Positions 57,167 to 64,000 of a DNA stretch of 64,000 bases are shown piece by piece. The DNA lies in assembly GCF_006227205.1 (NCBI RefSeq), contig NZ_VCNG01000005.1:62001-126000 (forward strand), written 5' to 3'. The stretch's first letter is position 1. Each line of letters opens with the position of its first letter. The notes below the pieces were generated by a model. It was not told the origin of the DNA and ran no database searches. It saw only the letters and a program-made list of their open reading frames with translations. The DNA comes from Pseudomonas sp. ICMP22404. GTDB lineage: Bacteria; Pseudomonadota; Gammaproteobacteria; Pseudomonadales; Pseudomonadaceae. The translations under genes and the position numbers were made by a program.

Positions 57167-57760
57167 ATGAGCAATGACGGCGTGAATGCAGGCCGGCGTC
57201 GCTTCCTGGTAGCAGCCACATCCGTGGTGGGTGCTGCAGGAGCGGTGGGGGCTGCGGTCCCGTTCGTGGGGTCATGGTTTCCCAGTGCCAAGGCGAAAGC
57301 TGCAGGTGCACCGGTGAAAGTGAATGTCAGCAAGATCGAGCCAGGCCAGCAGATGATTGCTGAATGGCGCGGCCAGCCGGTGTTCATCGTCCGCCGTACA
57401 GAGGAAATCCTGGGGAATCTGAAAAAGATCGAGGGCCAGCTGTCCGATCCCTCTTCCAAGAACTCGGCCCAACCGGAATACGTCAATCCTGAAACGCGTT
57501 CGATCAAGCCGGAAATCCTGCTGCTGATCGGGATCTGTACGCACCTGGGTTGCTCGCCAACATTCCGTCCCGAAGTGGCCCCTGCCGATCTGGGCAAGGA
57601 CTGGGTAGGCGGCTATTTCTGCCCTTGCCACGGCTCCCACTACGATCTGGCGGGGCGCGTCTACAAATCGCAGCCTGCACCTCTGAACCTGCCAGTTCCC
57701 CCGCATTCCTATGAGTCGGATGAGATCATTGTCATCGGCGTCGACACGGAGAAAGCGTGA
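57167..57760 (+). CDS. petA: Ubiquinol-cytochrome c reductase, Rieske iron-sulfur subunit
   Basis: 197 residues. A Tat-type signal-anchor with RRRFLVA (about 10-16) and a hydrophobic segment (17-37) is followed by the Rieske domain with CTHLGC (124-129) and CPCHGS (152-157), ligands of the [2Fe-2S] cluster. It carries electrons from ubiquinol to cytochrome c1 in the bc1 complex. Preceded by GGGAG; the petB start overlaps its stop (TGATG), coupling translation. First gene of petABC. Confidence 0.97.
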   Translation: MSNDGVNAGRRRFLVAATSVVGAAGAVGAAVPFVGSWFPSAKAKAAGAPVKVNVSKIEPGQQMIAEWRGQPVFIVRRTEEILGNLKKIEGQLSDPSSKNSAQPEYVNPETRSIKPEILLLIGICTHLGCSPTFRPEVAPADLGKDWVGGYFCPCHGSHYDLAGRVYKSQPAPLNLPVPPHSYESDEIIVIGVDTEKA

Positions 57761-58971
57761 TGAGCAAACTTATGGATTGGGTTGATGCGCGCTTTCCCGC
57801 GACCAAGATGTGGGAAGACCATCTCAGCAAGTACTACGCTCCGAAAAACTTCAACTTCTTCTATTTCTTTGGCTCCCTGGCATTGCTCGTTCTGGTCAAC
57901 CAGATCGTCACCGGTGTCTGGCTGACCATGAGCTACACCCCGTCGGCGGAAGAAGCGTTCGCTTCCGTCGAGTACATCATGCGTGACGTCGAGTACGGCT
58001 CGATTCTGCGTCTGCTGCACTCCACCGGCGCTTCGGCGTTCTTCATCGTGGTCTATCTGCACATGTTCCGTGGCCTGCTCTACGGTTCGTACCAGAAGCC
58101 CCGCGAACTGGTGTGGGTCTTCGGCATGTTGATCTACCTGGCGCTGATGGCTGAAGCCTTCATGGGTTACCTGCTGCCATGGGGCCAGATGTCCTACTGG
58201 GGTGCCCAGGTGATCATCTCGCTGTTCGGTGCGATCCCGGTCATCGGCAACGACCTGACCCAGTGGATCCGTGGTGACTACCTGATCTCGGGCATTACCC
58301 TGAACCGCTTCTTCGCCCTGCATGTGGTAGCCCTGCCGATCGTGATCCTCGGCCTGGTGGTGTTGCACATCCTGGCGTTGCACGAGGTCGGCTCGAACAA
58401 CCCGGATGGCGTGGACATCAAGAAGCACAAGGACGAAAACGGTGTACCGCTGGATGGCATCGCCTTCCACCCGTACTACACCGTGAAGGATATCGTCGGC
58501 GTAGTGGTGTTCCTGTTCATCTTCTGCTCCATCGTGTTCTTCTTTCCGGAGATGGGCGGCTACTTCCTCGAGAAGCCGAACTTCGAACAGGCGAACGCCT
58601 TCAAGACGCCTGAGCACATTGCCCCGGTCTGGTACTTCACGCCGTTCTACGCAATTCTGCGGGCGATCCCGGACAAGTTGATGGGCGTTATCGCCATGGG
58701 CGCGGCCATCGCCGTGCTGTTTGTCCTGCCATGGCTGGACCGCAGCCCGGTCAAGTCGATGCGCTACAAAGGCTGGCTAAGCAAGATCTGGCTCGTGGTG
58801 TTCTGCATCTCGTTCGTGATCCTGGGTGTGCTGGGTGTACTGGCACCGACACCGGAGCGTACGTTGCTGTCGCAGGTCTGTACGTTCCTGTACTTCGCCT
58901 ACTTCATTCTGATGCCGTTCTATACCAGGCTCGAGAAGACCAAACCGGTTCCGGAAAGGGTGACTGGCTGA
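57760..58971 (+). CDS. petB: Ubiquinol-cytochrome c reductase, cytochrome b subunit
   Basis: 403 residues with 8 membrane helices. Heme-ligand histidines lie in helix B (LRLLHSTGASAFFIVVYLHMFRG) and helix D (ALHVVALPIVILGLVVLHILALHE); the quinol-site PEW region reads PEHIAPVWYFTPF. The start ATG at 57760 overlaps the petA stop; GTG at 57757 is possible. Stop overlaps petC by 1 nt. Single-subunit cytochrome b (not split into b6 and IV), as expected for proteobacteria. Confidence 0.97.
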   Translation: MSKLMDWVDARFPATKMWEDHLSKYYAPKNFNFFYFFGSLALLVLVNQIVTGVWLTMSYTPSAEEAFASVEYIMRDVEYGSILRLLHSTGASAFFIVVYLHMFRGLLYGSYQKPRELVWVFGMLIYLALMAEAFMGYLLPWGQMSYWGAQVIISLFGAIPVIGNDLTQWIRGDYLISGITLNRFFALHVVALPIVILGLVVLHILALHEVGSNNPDGVDIKKHKDENGVPLDGIAFHPYYTVKDIVGVVVFLFIFCSIVFFFPEMGGYFLEKPNFEQANAFKTPEHIAPVWYFTPFYAILRAIPDKLMGVIAMGAAIAVLFVLPWLDRSPVKSMRYKGWLSKIWLVVFCISFVILGVLGVLAPTPERTLLSQVCTFLYFAYFILMPFYTRLEKTKPVPERVTG

Positions 58972-59753
58972 TGAAAAAGCTATTTGCTGTACTGATTCTT
59001 GCTGCCATGCCTGTCTTGTCCTTCGCGGCCGAACACGGTGGTCCAGAGCTGGAAAAAGTCGATATCGACGTTTCCGATAAAGCCGCCATGCAGGACGGCG
59101 CACGTACGTTCGCCAACTACTGCATGGGTTGCCACAGTGCCAAGTTCCAGCGTTACGAGCGCGTGGCCGATGACCTGGGCATTCCCCATGAGCTGATGCT
59201 CGAGAAATTGGTGTTCACCGGCGCCAAGCTGGGCGATCACATGACCGTCGGCATGCAGCCGGCAGATGCCAAGACCTGGTTCGGCGCTGCGCCACCCGAC
59301 CTGACCCTGGTCGCTCGTGTACGCGGTACCGACTGGCTCTATGGTTACCTGCGTTCGTTCTATGAAGATCCTGCGCGTCCATGGGGCGTGAACAACAAGG
59401 TCTTCCCGAACGTCGGCATGCCGAACGTTCTGGTCGGCCTGCAGGGTCGTCAGGTGGTAGGCTGCAAACAGGTGCAGATCGTCGAGAACGGCAAGAAGCA
59501 ATTCGACCCGTTGACCGGCACCGCCTTGACTCATGAAGCCTGCGATCAGTTGACCATCGTGCCGAACAGCGGCGCCTTGACGCCTGAGCAGTTCGACGAG
59601 AAGGTCAAGAATCTGGTGACGTTCCTGGCCTACTCGGCCAACCCGGTGAAGCTGCAGCATCAGCGCATCGGTACGTATGTATTGCTGTACCTGGCGTTCT
59701 TCTTCGTATTCGCTTATCTGCTCAAGCGTGAATACTGGAAAGACGTACATTGA
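58971..59753 (+). CDS. petC: Ubiquinol-cytochrome c reductase, cytochrome c1 subunit
   Basis: 260 residues with a signal peptide (MKKLFAVLILAAMPVLSFAA). The heme-attachment motif CMGCH is at 51-55, and the sixth-ligand Met lies in the GMQPADAKTWFGAAPPDL or FPNVGMPNVL region. A C-terminal membrane anchor (YVLLYLAFFFVFAYLL) tethers the heme domain to the periplasmic face. Overlaps petB by 1 nt and is followed by a large terminator hairpin. Confidence 0.96.
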   Translation: MKKLFAVLILAAMPVLSFAAEHGGPELEKVDIDVSDKAAMQDGARTFANYCMGCHSAKFQRYERVADDLGIPHELMLEKLVFTGAKLGDHMTVGMQPADAKTWFGAAPPDLTLVARVRGTDWLYGYLRSFYEDPARPWGVNNKVFPNVGMPNVLVGLQGRQVVGCKQVQIVENGKKQFDPLTGTALTHEACDQLTIVPNSGALTPEQFDEKVKNLVTFLAYSANPVKLQHQRIGTYVLLYLAFFFVFAYLLKREYWKDVH

Positions 59754-59782
59754 TAAAGCGGTAAGTTGTTGCTGTTAATCGT

Positions 59783-59870
59783 GCGCGCCCAAGGGCGTCT
59801 CTGAAGGTGTAACGAGCCTGGTCAGCCAGGTGTTACGGGAGACGCCCTCTGGGCGCGCTCGTTTTTCTTT
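59783..59870 (+). terminator. Long cruciform-like terminator between petC and sspA
   Basis: Outer arms GCGCGCCC-A-AGGGCGTCTC and GAGACGCCCT-CT-GGGCGCGC enclose GTAAC...CCTGG/CCAGG...GTTAC, forming a nearly continuous stem of about 35 bp, followed by CGTTTTTCTTT. It should end the petABC transcript and lies 32 nt before the sspA start. Confidence 0.85.
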
Positions 59871-59901
59871 CCTAAAATTTCAACAAGCGAGGAGGATCGC
59901 C

Positions 59902-60519
59902 ATGGGCGTGACCAATCGGTTGGCCTGTTACTCCGACCCCGCCGACCACTATTCCCACCGGGTACGTATCGTACTGGCAGAAAAGGGTGTCAGCGCCGAG
60001 ATCATTTACGTCGAGGCTGGCCGTCAGCCGCCGAAGCTGATCGAGGTAAACCCCTACGGCAGCCTGCCCACGCTGGTCGATCGTGACCTGGCATTGTGGG
60101 AGTCGACGGTGGTGATGGAATACCTGGATGAGCGTTATCCGCACCCGCCCTTGCTGCCGGTATACCCTGTGGCGCGTGCCAACAGCCGTTTGCTGATCCA
60201 TCGTATCCAGCGTGACTGGTGCGGGCAGGTGGATCTGATCCTGGATCCGCGGACCAAGGAGCCGGCGCGGGTGGTGGCGCGCAAGGAGTTGCGTGAAAGC
60301 CTGACAGGCGTATCGCCGCTGTTCATCGACAAACCGTTTTTCCTCAGTGAGGAACAAAGTCTGGTGGATTGCTGCCTATTGCCCATACTCTGGCGTTTGC
60401 CGATTCTGGGTATCGAACTGCCGCGGCCCGCCAAGCCGCTGCTTGATTATATGGAGCGCCAATTTGCGCGTGAGACTTTCCAGGCGAGTCTGTCTGGTGT
60501 CGAACGCGACATGCGCTAA
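59902..60519 (+). CDS. sspA: Stringent starvation protein A
   Basis: 205 residues from [23 protein letters not shown]. Glutathione-S-transferase fold that binds RNA polymerase with sigma-70 and influences stress and virulence gene expression. The region [41 protein letters not shown] is typical. GAGG lies before the ATG; upstream in-frame codons belong to the terminator. sspB follows after 16 nt, forming the sspAB operon. Confidence 0.93.
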   Translation: MGVTNRLACYSDPADHYSHRVRIVLAEKGVSAEIIYVEAGRQPPKLIEVNPYGSLPTLVDRDLALWESTVVMEYLDERYPHPPLLPVYPVARANSRLLIHRIQRDWCGQVDLILDPRTKEPARVVARKELRESLTGVSPLFIDKPFFLSEEQSLVDCCLLPILWRLPILGIELPRPAKPLLDYMERQFARETFQASLSGVERDMR

Positions 60520-60535
60520 GGCTTAGGGAGCCGCT

Positions 60536-60949
60536 ATGAACTCCAGTCGACCTTATCTGGTCCGCGCGCTCTACGAGTGGATTGTGGACAATGATTGCAC
60601 CCCGCACATGCTGGTCAATGCCGAATATCCATCGGTACAGGTGCCGCAGGGGTTTGCCAATGACGGGCAGATTGTCCTGAACGTATCGCCGGCAGCCGTG
60701 CGCCATCTGCACATGGACAACGATGCCGTGAGCTTCGAAGGCCGCTTCGGCGGTGTGCCGCATACGCTGTATGTACCTATCGCTTCGATCCTGGGGATTT
60801 ATGCCCGGGAGAATGGCCAGGGCATGGTGTTTGAGCTGGAAACGCCGATGGATGGCGAGGAAGAGTACGAGGTGGATGATGACCTGCCGCCACCGGATGA
60901 TGAGCCGCCGCGGCCTAGTGGTCGGCCTAGTCTTAAGGTGGTGAAGTAA
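60536..60949 (+). CDS. sspB: ClpXP protease specificity-enhancing factor SspB
   Basis: 137 residues. Delivers SsrA-tagged proteins and the anti-sigma factor fragment to ClpXP. The SspB fold is seen in YLVRALYEWIVDNDCTPHMLVNA and FGGVPHTLYVPIASILGIYARENGQGM. After a long acidic, flexible linker (EEEYEVDDDLPPPDDEPPRP) the C-terminal XB motif (SLKVVK) is the ClpX-binding tail. Last gene before a large repeat region, convergent with yraP. Confidence 0.93.
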   Translation: MNSSRPYLVRALYEWIVDNDCTPHMLVNAEYPSVQVPQGFANDGQIVLNVSPAAVRHLHMDNDAVSFEGRFGGVPHTLYVPIASILGIYARENGQGMVFELETPMDGEEEYEVDDDLPPPDDEPPRPSGRPSLKVVK

Positions 60950-61252
60950 CAGGGGCGGCTATTGCGTGGGATTTGTGTGTATATCCTTTTCTGCGGTAAC
61001 GGCTGCTTAGGGTTCCGCCCTTACGGCGGGTCACTTTTGGAAGAGCCCGGGGTGCCGGCCAACCAAAAGTAACCAAAAGCGCTTTGCCCCACCACTGGGC
61101 ACCTCGCCAAGGCTCGGTGTTCCCTCACTCCGGCATCGCTCCGTGGGCCCGCCGCGAAGGGCCATCCATGGCCCAGCGCGGCTATCCCGGCATCCATGCC
61201 GGGTTGCCCACTACGCAACGCCTGCGTTCGGCCCTCGTGGTTAACGGGGCGC

Positions 61253-61286
61253 CCAAGATCAAAAGCCAAAGCCAAAGCCAAAGCTA
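61253..61286. repeat. CAAAGC hexamer tract, left inner arm
   Basis: After GATCAAAAGC come three tandem CAAAGC units. It corresponds to the longer tract in the right arm but has a different unit and count. Confidence 0.85.
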
Positions 61287-61333
61287 GGCGGCCGAATGGC
61301 CTGCCTGACTTTTCCGGCTGTACCTGAATCCAC

Positions 61334-61494
61334 CTGTGGGAGCAAAGCTTGCTCGCGAGGCGACCTGGCAGCCGACCTGTCTTTTCCGGCTGTCCCCGAA
61401 CAATTGTGGGAGCGAGCCTGCTCGCGATTGCGATGTGTCAACCTACATCAATGCTGCTGACCTGACGCCATCGCGAGCAGGCTCGCTCCCACAG
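61334..61494. repeat. Three REP units in the centre of the inverted repeat
   Basis: One family B unit (about 61334-61359) and two family A units in opposite orientation (about 61405-61428 and 61468-61494). A CCTG(A/T)CTTTTCCGGCTGT segment precedes two of them and recurs in reverse complement on the right, so the centre itself is made of duplicated modules. Confidence 0.85.
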
Positions 61495-61542
61495 TGGGAT
61501 TGAGGTGCAGCCGTAAAGACAGGCCGGCCGTCACGCCGCCTC

Positions 61543-61591
61543 GCTTTTGCTTTTGCTTTTGCTTTTGATCTTGATCTTGATCTTGATCTTG
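61543..61591. repeat. GCTTTT and GATCTT hexamer tracts, right inner arm
   Basis: Four tandem GCTTTT units followed by four GATCTT units. The left arm has a single GATCAA-type unit and three CAAAGC units, so the two arms differ in repeat number as expected of replication slippage. Confidence 0.9.
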
Positions 61592-61945
61592 GGCGCCCCA
61601 TTAACCACAAGGGCCGAACGCAGGCATTGCGTAGTGGGTATCCCGGCATGGATGCCGGGATAGCCGCGCTGGGCCATGGATGGCCCTTCGCGGCGGGCCC
61701 ACGGAGCGATGCCGGAGTGAGGGAACGCCGAGCCTTGGCGAGGTGCCCAGTGGTGGGGCGAGGCGCTTTTGGTTACTTTTGGCGCCTTTTCAAAAGTAAC
61801 CCGCCGTAAGGGCGGAGCCGCCAGTAGCCGTTACCGCAGAAAAGGATATACACACTAACCACACCCCCCCAAAAAAAACGGCGCTTCCCCGTCTGAAGAA
61901 GCACCGTTTTCTAGCCAAGCGCAGCATCGAGAGCCGCAACAACCC

Positions 61946-63138
<1,193 letters not shown>

Positions 63139-63223
63139 TTATCGGCACAAACGTGTGCGGCGCGCAAAGCAAAGAGCAAGTTGAGTGAAGGTGTCCGGCT
63201 CGGTTCGTCATGGGCGTGGGCGT

Positions 63224-63586
63224 TCAGCTGTCGAAGGCATTCTGCAGCCAATTCAACTGATCGGCGTTGCTGTCGATGGCAACCACGTCGAAACGGCAGG
63301 GATGATCAGCCCAGCGAGATTCGTTTTGCAGGAAATACTGCGCGGCGAAAACCAGTTTCTGGCGCTTGCGCTCGTCGATGCTATCGAGCGCACCACCCCA
63401 TTGGGTATTTTTTCTGTAGCGGACTTCGACGAATACTACTGTATCGCCGTCAAGCATGACCAGATCAAGCTCGCCGCGTTTACACAGCCAGTTCTGCGCC
63501 ACCAGACGCAGGCCTTGCTGCTGGAGATGCGCGAGGGCCTGGCCCTCGGCATCCCGTCCGCTTTGCTGGCGTGATCGTTCGGGCAT
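63224..63586 (-). CDS. yraN: YraN family protein (UPF0102, putative nuclease fold)
   Basis: 120 residues from MPERSRQQSGRDAEGQALAH. A PD-(D/E)xK-like core: GRDAEGQA, LVAQNWLCKRGELDLVMLD and VVFVEVRYR, with Glu, Asp and EVR in the expected order. The activity is unproven. Its start overlaps the lpoA stop (ATGA), so the two are translationally coupled. The frame is open upstream only as a shadow of lpoA. Confidence 0.9.
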   Translation of the reverse strand: MPERSRQQSGRDAEGQALAHLQQQGLRLVAQNWLCKRGELDLVMLDGDTVVFVEVRYRKNTQWGGALDSIDERKRQKLVFAAQYFLQNESRWADHPCRFDVVAIDSNADQLNWLQNAFDS

Positions 63587-64000
63587 CAGCGCTGGGTGTC
63601 CGGCAGGCGCTGTACCTGGCCGTTGACGAACTCGGCCCAAGGCAATTGACGCTGAATCCGTTGGGACTGGGACACCGCCAGGCTGCCCGTCAGGCCTTCG
63701 ATACGGCTGTCCGGCAGTGTCTTGAGTTGGCCCAGGCGCGGCGCCAGGCGATAGGCATCTGCCCCCATCGCATACAACCGGCCGAGGCTGCCGGCAGCTT
63801 GTGGCCACTGGGCAGTGACCTGCTTGCGCAATGGATCGTTGGCATCAAGCAGCCACGGGGTTTCGCAGAAGCGAATACCGTTCATGTCGTTGTACTGGTT
63901 CTGGTCGCCGCTGGCGCTGAACACCTGGGACGTCGCATAGACCGGCACGTCTCCAGCGTACTGGAAGTTCAGGGTCGGCTTGATCTGCTGGGCCTGCTGT
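63586..64000 (-). CDS. lpoA: Penicillin-binding-protein activator LpoA (5' part outside window)
   Basis: The last 138 residues of the LppC/LpoA family, an outer-membrane lipoprotein that activates PBP1A from outside. Visible: QIKPTLNFQYAGDVPVYATSQVFSA, MNGIRFCETPWLLD and LYAMGADAYRLAPRLGQLKTLP, typical of the C-terminal periplasmic-binding-protein-like domain. Ends at TGA overlapping the yraN start. The N terminus and lipobox lie beyond the window. Confidence 0.92.
   Translation of the reverse strand, partial: QQAQQIKPTLNFQYAGDVPVYATSQVFSASGDQNQYNDMNGIRFCETPWLLDANDPLRKQVTAQWPQAAGSLGRLYAMGADAYRLAPRLGQLKTLPDSRIEGLTGSLAVSQSQRIQRQLPWAEFVNGQVQRLPDTQR

Larger units (their letters stand above)
60975..61855. 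repeat. About 880-bp nested inverted repeat
   Basis: GTGTGTATATCCTTTT at 60975 is matched by AAAAGGATATACACAC ending at 61855. Arms of about 310 nt (60975-61288 and 61543-61855) follow each other closely, for example CCGCCCTTACGGCGGG and the CTCCGGCATCGCTCCGTGGG segments. Further in, the symmetry continues through GGCGGC/GCCGCC spacers and REP units. Confidence 0.9.
60950..61945. other. 996-nt non-coding region filled by nested repeats
   Basis: The whole interval between convergent sspB and yraP is taken up by an inverted repeat with REP units in its centre. The open frames in it are shadows of the repeat. A G/C-poor linker with runs of C8 and A8 follows the repeat at about 61864-61879, and a hairpin CGGTGCTT-like pair (AACGGCGCTTC...GAAGCACCGTTTT, about 61878-61912) could terminate yraP. 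Confidence 0.6.

Noticed and set aside
61627..61809. 60-codon open frame (MRSGYPGMDAGIAALGHG...) and its mirror at 61021-61281
   Set aside because: Entirely inside the inverted repeat and present in both arms; such frames are often annotated in pseudomonads but have no initiation signal here.

Overview
The window is chromosomal DNA of a fluorescent Pseudomonas, most likely the P. fluorescens group. The evidence is gene content and order: lolB-ispE-tRNA-Gln-prs-rplY beside hemA-prfA-prmC-moeB-murI; phrB-merR-DUF523/DUF1722 next to hemH-uraA-upp-hpt; zapE/trpS followed by rplM-rpsI-petABC-sspAB; and lpoA-yraN-diaA-yraP. High GC and many 25-nt REP repeats agree. Almost everything is core genome. 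I see no prophage, insertion sequence, integron, CRISPR array or rRNA operon.

Layout. 1-5.0 kb (minus strand): ribosomal L25/CTC protein (cut by the window edge), prs, tRNA-Gln, ispE, lolB and a TPR lipoprotein. 5.1-9.9 kb (plus): hemA-prfA-prmC-moeB-murI, with overlapping or closely spaced genes, then a PagL-type lipid A deacylase. 10.7-16.4 kb (minus): a YkgJ-type protein, an SDR-like protein without the catalytic Tyr/Lys, then a probable light-responsive block of DNA photolyase, a MerR/LitR-like regulator without cobalamin-binding residues, DUF523-DUF1722 and a renalase-like flavoprotein. TGTACA boxes lie at its two promoters. 16.6-21.8 kb: TIGR01777 epimerase, hemH, uracil uptake and salvage (uraA-upp), hpt and a cupin. 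21.9-32.1 kb: SulP transporter, small secreted and lipoprotein genes, mqo, an acyltransferase and a divergent SRAP (HMCES/YedK) protein. 32.2-39.2 kb: a dCache chemoreceptor, an M48 protease, a Mn exporter behind a yybP-ykoY riboswitch, rsmC, a 2-hydroxyacid dehydrogenase and a LysE exporter. 39.4-47.7 kb: a fatty-acid catabolic locus with an AlkK-like acyl-CoA ligase, DUF1302, DUF1329 and a large MalT/LuxR regulator. 47.8-56.9 kb: ogt, yhcB, a hydrolase, trpS, zapE, a GlxA-type regulator, acyl-CoA dehydrogenase, an aldo-keto reductase and rplM-rpsI. 57.2-60.9 kb: cytochrome bc1 (petABC) and sspAB. 61.0-61.9 kb: an ~880-bp nested inverted repeat between convergent genes. 61.9-64.0 kb: yraP-diaA-yraN-lpoA (the last cut by the edge).

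The most interesting signals are the long inverted repeat with slippage-prone hexamer tracts at its inner ends; the light-response block with its TGTACA boxes; the SRAP protein in which two catalytic positions are substituted; the Mn riboswitch with mutually exclusive stems; candidate operators at the fatty-acid locus (an 8-bp perfect palindrome and three TTTGTAG repeats one helical turn apart); and the paired (REPIN-like) repeats, one of which supplies the 3' end of a transporter gene. All functional calls come from reading the sequence and recalling families; no search was run.
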